From contig OY970294.1 in the NCBI GenBank assembly GCA_963716125.1, positions 3,100,001-3,164,000 of the forward strand: a stretch of 64,000 nt of DNA. The letters run 5' to 3'. A program made the position numbers and the translations under genes. Source of the stretch: Acidiluteibacter sp963716125. GTDB lineage: Bacteria; Bacteroidota; Bacteroidia; Flavobacteriales_E; Vicingaceae. Below, one piece after another: positions 16,410-25,095 of this stretch. The notes below the pieces were generated by a model. The model made no database searches, had not been told where the DNA came from, and worked only from the letters and a program-made list of their open reading frames with translations. Positions within the stretch are counted from its first letter, which is position 1, and each line of letters begins with the position of its first letter.

Positions 16410-17909
16410 TTATTTAGGATGATAAATTAAAAATATACCTCCTTGATGCAAATTTAATTTTGAATCATAATTTTTAGTGTAAGAAGTAATATCTAAATCA
16501 TATTTATACCTCAGTCCTAAACCTAAGTATTCGTTTAAAGCATAACTTAAGCTTAGGGAATTACTATTCCCATAAAACAATTTATTCATTTGACTGATAT
16601 TTAAATCACTAATCTGATCTAGATTTTTATTAATGCTAACACCATTTACATCCAACATATAATTGAATACTAAAGCAGTTCTCAATTCAGCAGAAAAATT
16701 ATTAAAGCTTTTTTGTATTCCAACAAATACAGGAACTTGAATTCTTTTAAAAGTATTTTTGGTGCTCAAAATATCATCAACAACTATAATTTTTGGACTT
16801 CTGTTTTCGGAAATCATCTCTTTTATTAATAGCACTGGAACTCCATTACTTACATAATTTGAGTTAATTAGTTGATAAGTGGTATCATAAGAAATATCAT
16901 AACCTACTGTTTCTTTATCAAAATTATAATTGATTCTTTCGGTATACTCCGCATATTCGATTCCTACACCATAGGTTAATAATTTATATTGATTTAAGAA
17001 ATTAATACCAAATTGCTTATTGGAAATGGTTTGCTCAGAATTTCTTTTATAATTAATAAAAGTTTCAGAAGCATTATTCACTTTTTTATTAATATCAATA
17101 CTGTATAAAGCTTCGAATTCAATTGCTTTAAAATGCCTTTTTATTCGATCTTCAATTTTATCAAAAATAGATTTAGGCACATCATTAGACTCCTCATTAC
17201 TCAATCTATTTAAGGCTGCTAAATTTGCATTATCTAAATCAGCCGAAAAGCCTCTAGATTGCATAAAATCTATTGTTTTGGAATTGGAAAATTCTTTCGT
17301 ATTTAATTCAATATCATTACCTATTGTATTTCTTCTATCTTCATTATGTATATTAGAAAATGTATTAGATATTGCAGTCTGAGAATTAATTTGCTTATCC
17401 CTATCTGATGAGGATTTAGAATTAGTGCTACTATTTATTGTTTTAGAAATTCCCTTATTTGAAAAGACTTCCGCACTACTCAAAGGCTTTGTGCTATTGT
17501 AATAATTTTCCTTCTCTACTTCTACATTATTTTTTAAGACTTTCTCATTTGTCTTATCGATAGCTAATTCTTTTTGGTTTAATTCATTCGGTTTTTCAAT
17601 TAATTTAGAATAATCATTAGTCGTATTTTTGGCAATCAATTCTTTATTCAATCTTACATCTACATCCCTCAATATTGCTTTCTTATTTGTACTTACTCTA
17701 CTATCCTTTTCAGATGACATAAAATAAATACCCACTCCAACAAAAGTTATCAATGCTAATAAACCAAATGGCTTTCTAAATCTATAGAAAAAGCTTTCTG
17801 AAGAAGTAGGCAGGTTTGGCTCTAAACTTTTCCAAAGTTTTTCATCATAAGGATGGTCCTTTTGGATAACCTTGCTAAATAGTTCATCTATATTCTTATC
17901 GTCTTCCAT
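16410..17909 (-). CDS. Anti-sigma-like membrane protein with a C-terminal barrel-like domain
   Basis: A 499-residue protein encoded directly after an ECF sigma factor. A cytoplasmic N-terminus of about 45 residues (MEDDKNIDELFSKVI...) precedes one transmembrane helix (about 48-65), then a long low-complexity Asn/Lys/Ser region (about 75-240) and a C-terminal portion of alternating strands resembling an outer-membrane beta-barrel domain. Bacteroidota often pair ECF sigma factors with such anti-sigma or envelope proteins. The proposed role is to hold the sigma factor in check and sense the envelope; there is no recognisable zinc anti-sigma motif, so this rests mainly on context. Confidence 0.55.
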   Translation of the reverse strand: MEDDKNIDELFSKVIQKDHPYDEKLWKSLEPNLPTSSESFFYRFRKPFGLLALITFVGVGIYFMSSEKDSRVSTNKKAILRDVDVRLNKELIAKNTTNDYSKLIEKPNELNQKELAIDKTNEKVLKNNVEVEKENYYNSTKPLSSAEVFSNKGISKTINSSTNSKSSSDRDKQINSQTAISNTFSNIHNEDRRNTIGNDIELNTKEFSNSKTIDFMQSRGFSADLDNANLAALNRLSNEESNDVPKSIFDKIEDRIKRHFKAIEFEALYSIDINKKVNNASETFINYKRNSEQTISNKQFGINFLNQYKLLTYGVGIEYAEYTERINYNFDKETVGYDISYDTTYQLINSNYVSNGVPVLLIKEMISENRSPKIIVVDDILSTKNTFKRIQVPVFVGIQKSFNNFSAELRTALVFNYMLDVNGVSINKNLDQISDLNISQMNKLFYGNSNSLSLSYALNEYLGLGLRYKYDLDITSYTKNYDSKLNLHQGGIFLIYHPK

Positions 17910-17910
17910 T

Positions 17911-18462
17911 TCAAGCTATTTTATTATAAATTTCTAGACTATTTTTTAATTTTTTTCGTGCTTCTGCTAAATGCCATTTAGAAGCATTTTCACTCATTTC
18001 CAACAATTCTGCTATTTCCTTATGTTTATACCCATCAATAGCATATAAATTAAAAACCTTAGCAGTCATATTTGGAAGTTGTTTAATCATATCCAACAAA
18101 TATTGAGCATCCATTTCTGCTTCTTTTTGATGATATGATTGAGGACAAATAGAAGGTTGAAATTCATCTTGAAAATTAATGGTTTGCTTATCTTTCTTTT
18201 CTTTTCTGTATTCGTCAATTAATTGATTTACAGCAATCCTTTTTATCCAAGGAATAAAAGAATCTTGAGAATTAAACTTGTCTAGATTATCTAATATTTT
18301 GAGAAAAATAGTGTTCAAACTTGCTCCTGCTGTATCGTAATCATTCTTATATCTTATACAAATATTCATTAAATAAGAAAACACCTCCTTATACAATTGG
18401 TGCTGTGCCAACCGTTTCTTTTGGATACAATCCGCTAGAAGTTGTTTTTCTATTTTCATCAT
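17911..18462 (-). CDS. ECF-type RNA polymerase sigma factor
   Basis: A 183-residue sigma-70 family protein with region 2 (YKNDYDTAGASLNTIFLKIL...) and region 4 (MTAKVFNLYAIDGYKHKEIAELLEMSENASKWHLAEARKK split over the helix-turn-helix). The region-4 HTH reads HKEIAELLEMSENASKWHL. It lacks regions 1 and 3, as ECF factors do. The stop is one base from the ATG of the downstream anti-sigma-like gene, so they are translationally linked. The likely role is directing transcription of an envelope-stress regulon. Two adjacent Met codons give alternative starts three bases apart. Confidence 0.88.
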   Translation of the reverse strand: MMKIEKQLLADCIQKKRLAQHQLYKEVFSYLMNICIRYKNDYDTAGASLNTIFLKILDNLDKFNSQDSFIPWIKRIAVNQLIDEYRKEKKDKQTINFQDEFQPSICPQSYHQKEAEMDAQYLLDMIKQLPNMTAKVFNLYAIDGYKHKEIAELLEMSENASKWHLAEARKKLKNSLEIYNKIA

Positions 18463-18515
18463 TTAGATGGTTTGGTCATCTTATGTTTAGATTCAGCTGT
18501 TTAAAGCTTCGTCCT

Positions 18516-19865
18516 CTAATTCTTTATTATCTTTTTAGTAATTGATCCTGATTCATTGAATATTCTAATGAAATACATTCCATTTGAATAATCATTAATA
18601 TCAATACTTTGAACTTTTTGATTGATCTTCCCTTCTAGTATCAAAACTCCATCAATTGACAAAATTTGATAGTTTAGATGATCAATTAAATTAGTTTGGT
18701 CAATAGTAAATGAACTTTTCGTTGGATTTGGATAAATTTTAAAATGATCTTTAAGCATTAAATCTTCAAAGCCAATGGTCATACCATCCAATACTTTAAG
18801 TGTAAATCCACTTGACTTTAAAATATTTCCATTTGAATCGAGACCTACAGTGTCACAATAAGTAGAAATACAATTCATTACTGAGTCTGTAACCGTTAAA
18901 CAAATTTGATATGCTTGATTGTTGGTATATTGATGAATAGGTAAAATAGCGTTGGAAGTAGTTCCATCTCCAAAATCCCATAAATATTCATGATTAGCGC
19001 CACCACTAGATACATTGATTAGAAATAAAGTAGATGTATTATTGGTATCCAATGCTACAATATATTTTGCTAAACAAGAATTGGATATATTGATAGTGAT
19101 AGACTTACTCAAACTATCGACACAATTGGTGGTATCATTATATATCAGCTGTTTGATTGTATATGTTCCACTTTGCTGATAGATATGAAATGGATTGGAT
19201 TGGTATGAAGTGTCACCATCTCCAAATAAATATTTTACGCGATTAAAAGAAACAGCCTTGTTCTGAATAAAAACCGTATCACCATTTATTGAATAATTAA
19301 AATCCGGTTTGCAATTTGGTGAAATAAATATATCTAATGTATCGTTAAATATTGAATTACAAATACTTAATGTATCTAAAATTTTTAAACTTACGATATA
19401 TTTTCCAGTAGCTGTGTAAGTATGAATTGGGTTTTCCAGAGAACTAAAACTGCTATCCCCAAAATTCCAATCATAAATTAAAAAGCCATTTGATGATGAT
19501 GTGTTTGTAAAAGTTACACCTCCATTAACACCTAAATTATAAATAAATGAAGCTTGACATGGATTAGGATTTGTAACCGTAACTTGTTTACATATTGTAT
19601 CAATACACAAACTATCATAAATAATGTGACAAACGTTATAGTTTCCGCTATTCAAATAAGTGTGATTTGGATTTAATTGAGAAGAATAATTCCCATCTCC
19701 AAAATCCCAATTACTATTAATTGCACTTGATTGAGTAAAGGAAGAATCCATAAACTGCACAGACAAACCATTTACATTAAATTGAAAATCAGCATAACAA
19801 CTTTGAGACTGCACTTTAAATAAAGAGAAAAATAAAAGAGAAATAAATAATAATTTTCTATTCAT
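18516..19865 (-). CDS. Secreted PKD-repeat protein with T9SS sorting domain
   Basis: From ATG at 19865 the protein has 449 residues; the frame opens further upstream but the Met followed by NRKLLFISLLFFSLFKVQSQS is a proper signal peptide, so that start is chosen. Four PKD-like domains follow, each carrying a WDFGDG (or YLFGDG) and a HTY/HIY motif. The C-terminus (FKIYPNPTKSSFTIDQTN ... GMYFIRIFNES) is a type A T9SS sorting domain. It is expected to be exported across the outer membrane and attached or released as an adhesin-like surface protein. It is a paralogue of the next gene upstream. Confidence 0.88.
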   Translation of the reverse strand: MNRKLLFISLLFFSLFKVQSQSCYADFQFNVNGLSVQFMDSSFTQSSAINSNWDFGDGNYSSQLNPNHTYLNSGNYNVCHIIYDSLCIDTICKQVTVTNPNPCQASFIYNLGVNGGVTFTNTSSSNGFLIYDWNFGDSSFSSLENPIHTYTATGKYIVSLKILDTLSICNSIFNDTLDIFISPNCKPDFNYSINGDTVFIQNKAVSFNRVKYLFGDGDTSYQSNPFHIYQQSGTYTIKQLIYNDTTNCVDSLSKSITINISNSCLAKYIVALDTNNTSTLFLINVSSGGANHEYLWDFGDGTTSNAILPIHQYTNNQAYQICLTVTDSVMNCISTYCDTVGLDSNGNILKSSGFTLKVLDGMTIGFEDLMLKDHFKIYPNPTKSSFTIDQTNLIDHLNYQILSIDGVLILEGKINQKVQSIDINDYSNGMYFIRIFNESGSITKKIIKN

Positions 19866-19904
19866 AATTAGATGACGATTAAAAAGGAAAATAAGTTGGG
19901 TAAA

Positions 19905-19941
19905 TAAAAAAAGGGGAAAGGTAACCATTCCTCTCCCCTTC
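19905..19941 (-). terminator. Terminator between the two PKD genes
   Basis: On the minus strand AAGGGGAG pairs with CTTTCCCCTT-type sequence and is followed by seven T. It separates the two PKD genes into partly independent units. Confidence 0.75.
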
Positions 19942-19959
19942 TAAAGAAAACCAAACTAC

Positions 19960-21321
19960 CTATCTAGAGATAATCAATTTTTCAACTCTTCTATTTATTC
20001 TATCTTGTAATGAAATTAAATAAATTCCATTCTCTAAATGAGATACATCAATAGTTTCAATATTTTTTGAAGAAGATTTTGTATCAATCATTAATCTTCC
20101 TGAAATATCTATTACTTTTATCGATACATTCTCTAAACTATTCAAATTTAGAAAAATATTTGAAGTTGCAGGATTAGGATAAATCTTAATGTTTTCTATC
20201 AATTCATTTTCATTAATTCCTACAACTAAAGGGTCTTTAATTACTAAACTAAATCCAGACTTATTCAAATTACCTAAGGAATCCATGCCAACAGTATCAC
20301 AGAAAGTAGAAGTACAATTAAATAATGTATCAGTTATAGTAAGACATACTACATAGCTACCAAAATTAGCATACGAATGTGATGGCGTTCGCCCTGTTCC
20401 AAAATTACCATCACCAAAATCCCAACTATATTGATGTGAACTTAAATTTGAGGAATTGTTATACAATATTACTCCAAATTGTGTGGTAGTATCTTTAACT
20501 ATAGAGTAAGATGCATTACAAGCACTAGGAGTTAATTGTATAAAAAGCGAATCAATATATGTTGATCTACAGTTGTTTATTGAGTCAAACAAAGAGAGTG
20601 TTACATTATAAAATCCCGAACTTGTATAAGTATGTGAAACATTCTTTCCAAGGGTTGTAGTATTGTCTCCAAAATCCCAAGAATATTCTACACCAAATTT
20701 ATTGTTTGAAGAACTATTAATAAAGTTTACTGTTCCACCACCTACATTTTGATAAACAAATCTAGCTGAACAAGTTCCCGCAAATACGGTATCATATTTC
20801 GTACATGTTTGAGTTCCACTTTGTGCTGTTAAACTAACTATATAAATTCCTTGGTTAGCATAAGTATGATTAGGACTAACCACAGTTGATGTGGGAGAGT
20901 TATCTCCAAAATCCCAAGTGAAATTATATACGCTCTGGTTGGCACTAAGATTTGTAAAATTAGCGAACCCTGTAGCATCTACCATGTATACAAAATCGGC
21001 ATTACAAGGAGGAGTTACCGCTCCTACTATAACAGACTTACAAATTGTATCAGCACAATTGTTTGCAGTATCCATTACTGTTAAACAAACTTGATAATTA
21101 CCAGCTTGACTATAAGTATGAACTGGATTCATAAAACTTGAAGAAATAGCATCTCCAAAATCCCAATTATAGAGTGCCGAAGAACCAGCAAATGAGGAGT
21201 CAACAAATGTAATAGTTAGTCCATTTTTTGAAAATTGAAAATCTGCATAACAACTTTGAGCCTTTGCAGCCGAAAATGCTAACGTGAAAATGATAGCAAA
21301 TAAATAAGTAATTTTTTTCAT
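19960..21321 (-). CDS. Secreted PKD-repeat protein with T9SS sorting domain (paralogue)
   Basis: A 453-residue protein with a signal peptide (to about residue 21, AKAQS), four PKD-type domains with WDFGD motifs at roughly 90-residue spacing, and a C-terminal T9SS sorting domain (IKIYPNPATSNIFLNLNSLE ... NGIYLISLQD). It shares the SCYADFQF opening and CDTVG[LM]DS[NL]GN linker with the neighbouring gene, showing a recent tandem duplication. Predicted destination is the cell surface via PorT-dependent T9SS. Probable role in adhesion or gliding; no enzymatic domain is visible. Confidence 0.88.
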   Translation of the reverse strand: MKKITYLFAIIFTLAFSAAKAQSCYADFQFSKNGLTITFVDSSFAGSSALYNWDFGDAISSSFMNPVHTYSQAGNYQVCLTVMDTANNCADTICKSVIVGAVTPPCNADFVYMVDATGFANFTNLSANQSVYNFTWDFGDNSPTSTVVSPNHTYANQGIYIVSLTAQSGTQTCTKYDTVFAGTCSARFVYQNVGGGTVNFINSSSNNKFGVEYSWDFGDNTTTLGKNVSHTYTSSGFYNVTLSLFDSINNCRSTYIDSLFIQLTPSACNASYSIVKDTTTQFGVILYNNSSNLSSHQYSWDFGDGNFGTGRTPSHSYANFGSYVVCLTITDTLFNCTSTFCDTVGMDSLGNLNKSGFSLVIKDPLVVGINENELIENIKIYPNPATSNIFLNLNSLENVSIKVIDISGRLMIDTKSSSKNIETIDVSHLENGIYLISLQDRINRRVEKLIISR

Positions 21322-21433
21322 GATTTTTGATTTTTAAGTTATTAAAAAATATCGTTCGAAGGGAATACGATTATATCATTTTAATAGTTGGGTCAAATCA
21401 AAAAATTCCTAATAGCAATACTATTTCATTAGG

Positions 21434-21646
21434 CTAAAAATTATCCCATCTGTTTACAATATCAACTCCATAAGCCTTTAATTGGTCGTTGATAAAAAGG
21501 GCAGGAAAAACAAATAGTGGAATAGGTGGTTTATTTTTATTTTCATCAATGTTGATTTCTTGAAAGTTTATTTTCTTGTCATTCAAAAAATCGATTACCT
21601 CCTTACATTGATGACAATTGTTGCCAGTATATAAAGTTATTTTCAT
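21434..21646 (-). CDS. Glutaredoxin-like small thiol protein
   Basis: Seventy residues: beta strand KITLYTGNN, redox motif CHQC at residues 11-14, helix, and a cis-Pro region FVFPALF. This is a minimal glutaredoxin/thioredoxin fold. It overlaps the stop of the Crp/Fnr-like gene by four bases, so both are cotranscribed and probably function in one redox or nitrosative-stress response. Its substrate is unknown. Confidence 0.72.
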   Translation of the reverse strand: MKITLYTGNNCHQCKEVIDFLNDKKINFQEINIDENKNKPPIPLFVFPALFINDQLKAYGVDIVNRWDNF

Positions 21647-22326
21647 TTCAGTGTATTTAGGTCTCTGATCAGTATTCTATTGCGTTCCATATAGATTTGG
21701 TTCGCTTCTTTTAGGTCATTTAAAACGGTGGTAACGGTTTGGCGAGAAGTGGCAGTTAAATTTGCAATATCTTGATGCGTTAAATTGTGTTTGATTAAAA
21801 CCTCATCTCCTACAGCATTCCCATAATTCTTAGCCATATCCAAAATTACCTCAACAATTCTTGAGCGTGCATCTTTAAAAACAATGGACTCCAATTTCAT
21901 TTCTAGCTTGCGTAATTTTTCTCCAATATTTTTTACTACTGCAATGCTCAATCCAGGATTATTTTCCATGATATCATTCATTTCTGCAACAGTTAGCGTG
22001 CAAAGTCGTGTATCTTTATCCATTGCAATGGCAAAATCCTTTCTTTTTTCTTCACCAATAATTCCCATCTCTCCAAAAACTTCACCTGGATATAGAATCG
22101 TTTTTAAAATTTCTTTTCCATCTGAGGAATATGAGCCAACTTTAACTCTTCCCTTTTTTAAAAAATATAGCACTTTTGAAGGTTCTTCAGGAAAATAGAT
22201 AAATTGATTTTTTTCAGCAGTTTTCATAGTAGTCATTTGTTCTAAATGTTTCATTTCATTATCATTTAGATTTTTAAACAAATTAATTTGTTCCAAATAC
22301 CATAATTTTGATTCTGATGCTGCCAT
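21643..22326 (-). CDS. Crp/Fnr family transcriptional regulator
   Basis: A 227-residue regulator with an N-terminal cyclic-nucleotide-binding fold (about 12-130, including GEVFGEMGIIGEE) and a C-terminal winged helix (recognition helix region LTHQDIANLTATSRQTVTTVLNDL). It lacks the Cys cluster of oxygen-sensing FNR, so the signal is not an FNR-type iron-sulphur centre. It is transcribed divergently from a hemerythrin-like gene across an 87-bp gap that contains a symmetric operator-like site. Such arrangements usually control nitric-oxide or redox genes. Confidence 0.88.
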   Translation of the reverse strand: MAASESKLWYLEQINLFKNLNDNEMKHLEQMTTMKTAEKNQFIYFPEEPSKVLYFLKKGRVKVGSYSSDGKEILKTILYPGEVFGEMGIIGEEKRKDFAIAMDKDTRLCTLTVAEMNDIMENNPGLSIAVVKNIGEKLRKLEMKLESIVFKDARSRIVEVILDMAKNYGNAVGDEVLIKHNLTHQDIANLTATSRQTVTTVLNDLKEANQIYMERNRILIRDLNTLK

Positions 22327-22360
22327 ATATTTTTTAAATAGACTATAAAAATAGACATTC

Positions 22361-22378
22361 TTGAATTGACAAATTCAA
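22361..22378. promoter_or_regulatory. Crp/Fnr-type operator candidate
   Basis: TTGAATT-GACA-AATTCAA is a perfect 7-bp inverted repeat with a 4-bp spacer, in the gap between the divergent Crp/Fnr regulator and hemerythrin-like genes. Half-sites resemble the TTGAn half of FNR-family boxes. It sits 36 bp before the regulator start and 36 bp before the hemerythrin start, well placed to control both promoters. Confidence 0.6.
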
Positions 22379-22413
22379 AGTTTGTTGTATATTTAAGGAC
22401 TAAATGAAAAACT

Positions 22414-22791
22414 ATGACAAAGAGTATCAAGCTATCTAACTTATTTAATGAACATCATCACCAACTTAAAGTAATTAAAGACAAAGATATAGCTGCAATA
22501 AACATCAAATCTATCCAGCAAAATTTCAAAACGCAGGAAAGTTTCTTTTCAAAAACGAGAGGAGTTTCTAGAAGTTTAGACCATTTAATTGATGAGTTGG
22601 AAGAAGAACATCAATCTATTATAGATTTATATCATCAAATAGATGATGCTGAAAATGCTACTACGGCAATGGAAATCTTGAATGTATTGTTTTTATTGAT
22701 CCAAAAACACATTAAAAAAGAGGACCTTATTCTAACGGAGAAAATAAGTAATCGATTCAGTGCTGAGCAAGTAGAAAATTTCTTAAATTAA
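22414..22791 (+). CDS. Hemerythrin-like domain protein
   Basis: A 125-residue helical protein with His and acidic residues in the order expected of a di-iron hemerythrin bundle: HHH near residue 15, DELEEEH (about 65-71), and QKHIKKED (about 101-108). It begins 87 bp from, and is divergent to, a Crp/Fnr regulator. Hemerythrin-like proteins of this type (including the RIC family) bind or repair iron centres under nitric oxide or oxygen stress. The full H-HxxxE-HxxxH-HxxxxD set is not complete by eye, so the call is moderate. Confidence 0.55.
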   Translation: MTKSIKLSNLFNEHHHQLKVIKDKDIAAINIKSIQQNFKTQESFFSKTRGVSRSLDHLIDELEEEHQSIIDLYHQIDDAENATTAMEILNVLFLLIQKHIKKEDLILTEKISNRFSAEQVENFLN

Positions 22792-23669
22792 TTTTCTGTT
22801 TTTCCTTTAGCTGCTAATATTGTATTTTTTAGTAATGAAACTATAGTCATAGGCCCTACTCCACCGGGAACAGGAGTAATAAACGATGCTTTTTGTGAAA
22901 CCTCATCAAATTTAACATCCCCATATAATTTATAACCAGATTTTTTGCTGCTATCGGCCTTTCTGGTTATTCCCACATCAAATATTACAACACCCTCTTT
23001 GACCATATCGGCAGTTATAAATTCAGGCTTACCTAATGCCACTATTAAAATGTCTGCAGTTTGAGTAATTTCAGCTAAATTTACTGTTCTGCTGTGAGTT
23101 AATGTAACTGTGCAATTACCAGGATAAGAATTTCGAGACATTAAATTAGAAATTGGCGATCCTACTATTGCACTTCTTCCTACTACCACACAATGCTTAC
23201 CATTGGTCTCAATATTATATCTTTCAATCAATTGAAGAATCCCATAAGGTGTTGCAGGTAAAAAAGTCGGCAAATTTAACATCATCTTACCTATATTAGA
23301 AGGATGAAAACCATCTACATCTTTAGTTGGAGAAATTGCCTCAGTAACTTTCTTTTCGCTAATATGTTTGGGAAGTGGTAATTGAACAATAAATCCATCT
23401 ATATCATCATCTTCATTGAGTTCAACTACAGTTTCCAAGAGTTCTTTTTCGGAAACGGTATCATTTAATCGAATGATAGTAGAATGCATTCCTACCTTTT
23501 TACAGGCTTCAATTTTTGCATTTACATAAGTGATACTAGCCCCATTACTACCTACCAATACAGCAACTAAATGCGGAACTTTTCCACCTTTGGCTTTTAC
23601 TGAAGCTATCTCAGCCGCTACTTCATCTTTAATTTCTGCAGCAGTTTTTTTTCCGTCAATTAATTGCAT
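22788..23669 (-). CDS. folD: Bifunctional methylenetetrahydrofolate dehydrogenase/cyclohydrolase FolD
   Basis: A 293-residue enzyme with the FolD signatures: ASITYVNAKIEACKKVGM (catalytic Lys in YxxxK), GFIVQLPLPKH, DVDGFHP, GRSAIVGSPIS for NADP and PGGVGPMT near the C-terminus. It converts 5,10-methylene-THF to 10-formyl-THF through the methenyl form, supplying one-carbon units. It sits 12 bp after ffh on the same strand; the stop codon overlaps the end of the opposing hemerythrin gene by four bases. Confidence 0.95.
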   Translation of the reverse strand: MQLIDGKKTAAEIKDEVAAEIASVKAKGGKVPHLVAVLVGSNGASITYVNAKIEACKKVGMHSTIIRLNDTVSEKELLETVVELNEDDDIDGFIVQLPLPKHISEKKVTEAISPTKDVDGFHPSNIGKMMLNLPTFLPATPYGILQLIERYNIETNGKHCVVVGRSAIVGSPISNLMSRNSYPGNCTVTLTHSRTVNLAEITQTADILIVALGKPEFITADMVKEGVVIFDVGITRKADSSKKSGYKLYGDVKFDEVSQKASFITPVPGGVGPMTIVSLLKNTILAAKGKTEN

Positions 23670-23681
23670 TCTATTTATTTT

Positions 23682-25022
23682 TTAAGGTCTTCCCGGCATT
23701 TTTGGCATATTACGCATCATTTTAGCCATATTATTTTTATTGCCCATCATGCGCATCATTTTAGAAGTTTCATCAAATTGCTTCAACAATTTGTTTAATT
23801 CTTGAACTGAAGTTCCTGCCCCAGCAGCAATACGTTTTCTTCTACTTCCATCTATCAATTTAGGTTGTTCTCTTTCTTGAGGCGTCATGGATTGAATCAT
23901 TGCTTCAATATGCTTGAAGGCATCATCATCAATATCAACATTCTTCAATGCTTTACCTACTCCAGGTATCATACCCATCAAATCTTTCATATTACCCATT
24001 TTCTTTATTTGGGCAATTTGATCGATAAAGTCATTAAAATCAAACTGATTTTTAGCAATTTTTTTATGAAGCTTTCTAGCTTTTTCTTCATCGTATTGTT
24101 CTTGAGCTCTTTCAACCAATGAAACAACATCACCCATTCCCAAAATACGATCAGCCATTCTTTTTGGATAGAAAATATCCAAGGCTTCCATTTTTTCTCC
24201 AGTACCAACAAACTTAATAGGTTTATCAACCACAGAACGAATAGAAAGAGCAGCTCCACCTCTAGTATCACCATCTAATTTGGTCAATACAACTCCATCA
24301 AAATTTAATCGATCATTAAAAGTCTTAGCCGTATTTACAGCATCCTGACCAGTCATCGAATCTACCACAAAAAGAGTTTCAGATGGATTGATAGCATGCT
24401 TGACAGCAGCTATTTCATTCATCATTTGCTCATCAATAGCCAAACGACCTGCAGTATCGACAATAACTACATCATAGCCTTTACTTTTTGCATCATTAAT
24501 CGCCTTTTTTGCAATTTCAACAGGATTTTTGCTTTCTCTATCTGAAAAAACCTCCACACCTATTTGTTCTCCCAACACATGCAATTGGTCAATTGCCGCA
24601 GGACGATACACATCGGCAGCAACTAATGCAGGATTTTTTCCTTTTTTATTTTTAAGATAAGAAGCTAATTTACCTGAAAAAGTAGTTTTCCCTGAACCCT
24701 GTAAACCAGCTATTAAAATCACTGCAGGACTACCTTTAATATTGATTTCAACACTTTCGCCACCCATCAAACCACTCAATTCATCATGAGTAATTTTGGT
24801 AAATAACTGACCTGGCGAAACTGAAGACAATACATTTTGTCCTAAAGCTTTCTCTTTTACAGAATCCGAGAAAGATTTGGCTATTTTATAGTTAACATCC
24901 GCATCCAAAAGTGCTCTTCTAATCTCTTTGGTGGTTTCAGCTACGTTTACTTCTGAAATTTGTCCTTGTCCTTTAAGTACCTTAAAGGCTCTATCTAACT
25001 TATCCGATAAACTATCAAACAT
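23682..25022 (-). CDS. ffh: Signal recognition particle protein Ffh (SRP54)
   Basis: A 446-residue GTPase with N, G and M domains: G1 GLQGSGKTT, the DTAGR motif, TKLDGDTRGG, and a Met-rich C-terminal tail (MMRMMGNKNNM...MPKMPGR) that grips signal peptides. With 4.5S RNA it targets nascent membrane proteins to FtsY and the Sec translocon. Length and motifs are normal. Confidence 0.95.
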   Translation of the reverse strand: MFDSLSDKLDRAFKVLKGQGQISEVNVAETTKEIRRALLDADVNYKIAKSFSDSVKEKALGQNVLSSVSPGQLFTKITHDELSGLMGGESVEINIKGSPAVILIAGLQGSGKTTFSGKLASYLKNKKGKNPALVAADVYRPAAIDQLHVLGEQIGVEVFSDRESKNPVEIAKKAINDAKSKGYDVVIVDTAGRLAIDEQMMNEIAAVKHAINPSETLFVVDSMTGQDAVNTAKTFNDRLNFDGVVLTKLDGDTRGGAALSIRSVVDKPIKFVGTGEKMEALDIFYPKRMADRILGMGDVVSLVERAQEQYDEEKARKLHKKIAKNQFDFNDFIDQIAQIKKMGNMKDLMGMIPGVGKALKNVDIDDDAFKHIEAMIQSMTPQEREQPKLIDGSRRKRIAAGAGTSVQELNKLLKQFDETSKMMRMMGNKNNMAKMMRNMPKMPGRP

Positions 25023-25095
25023 AAAAATTTCGTTTTTTTTAATGTGTCACAAAATTAACAATAAACTCAAGCATTTTGAAGTGGATTAAAAGCTT

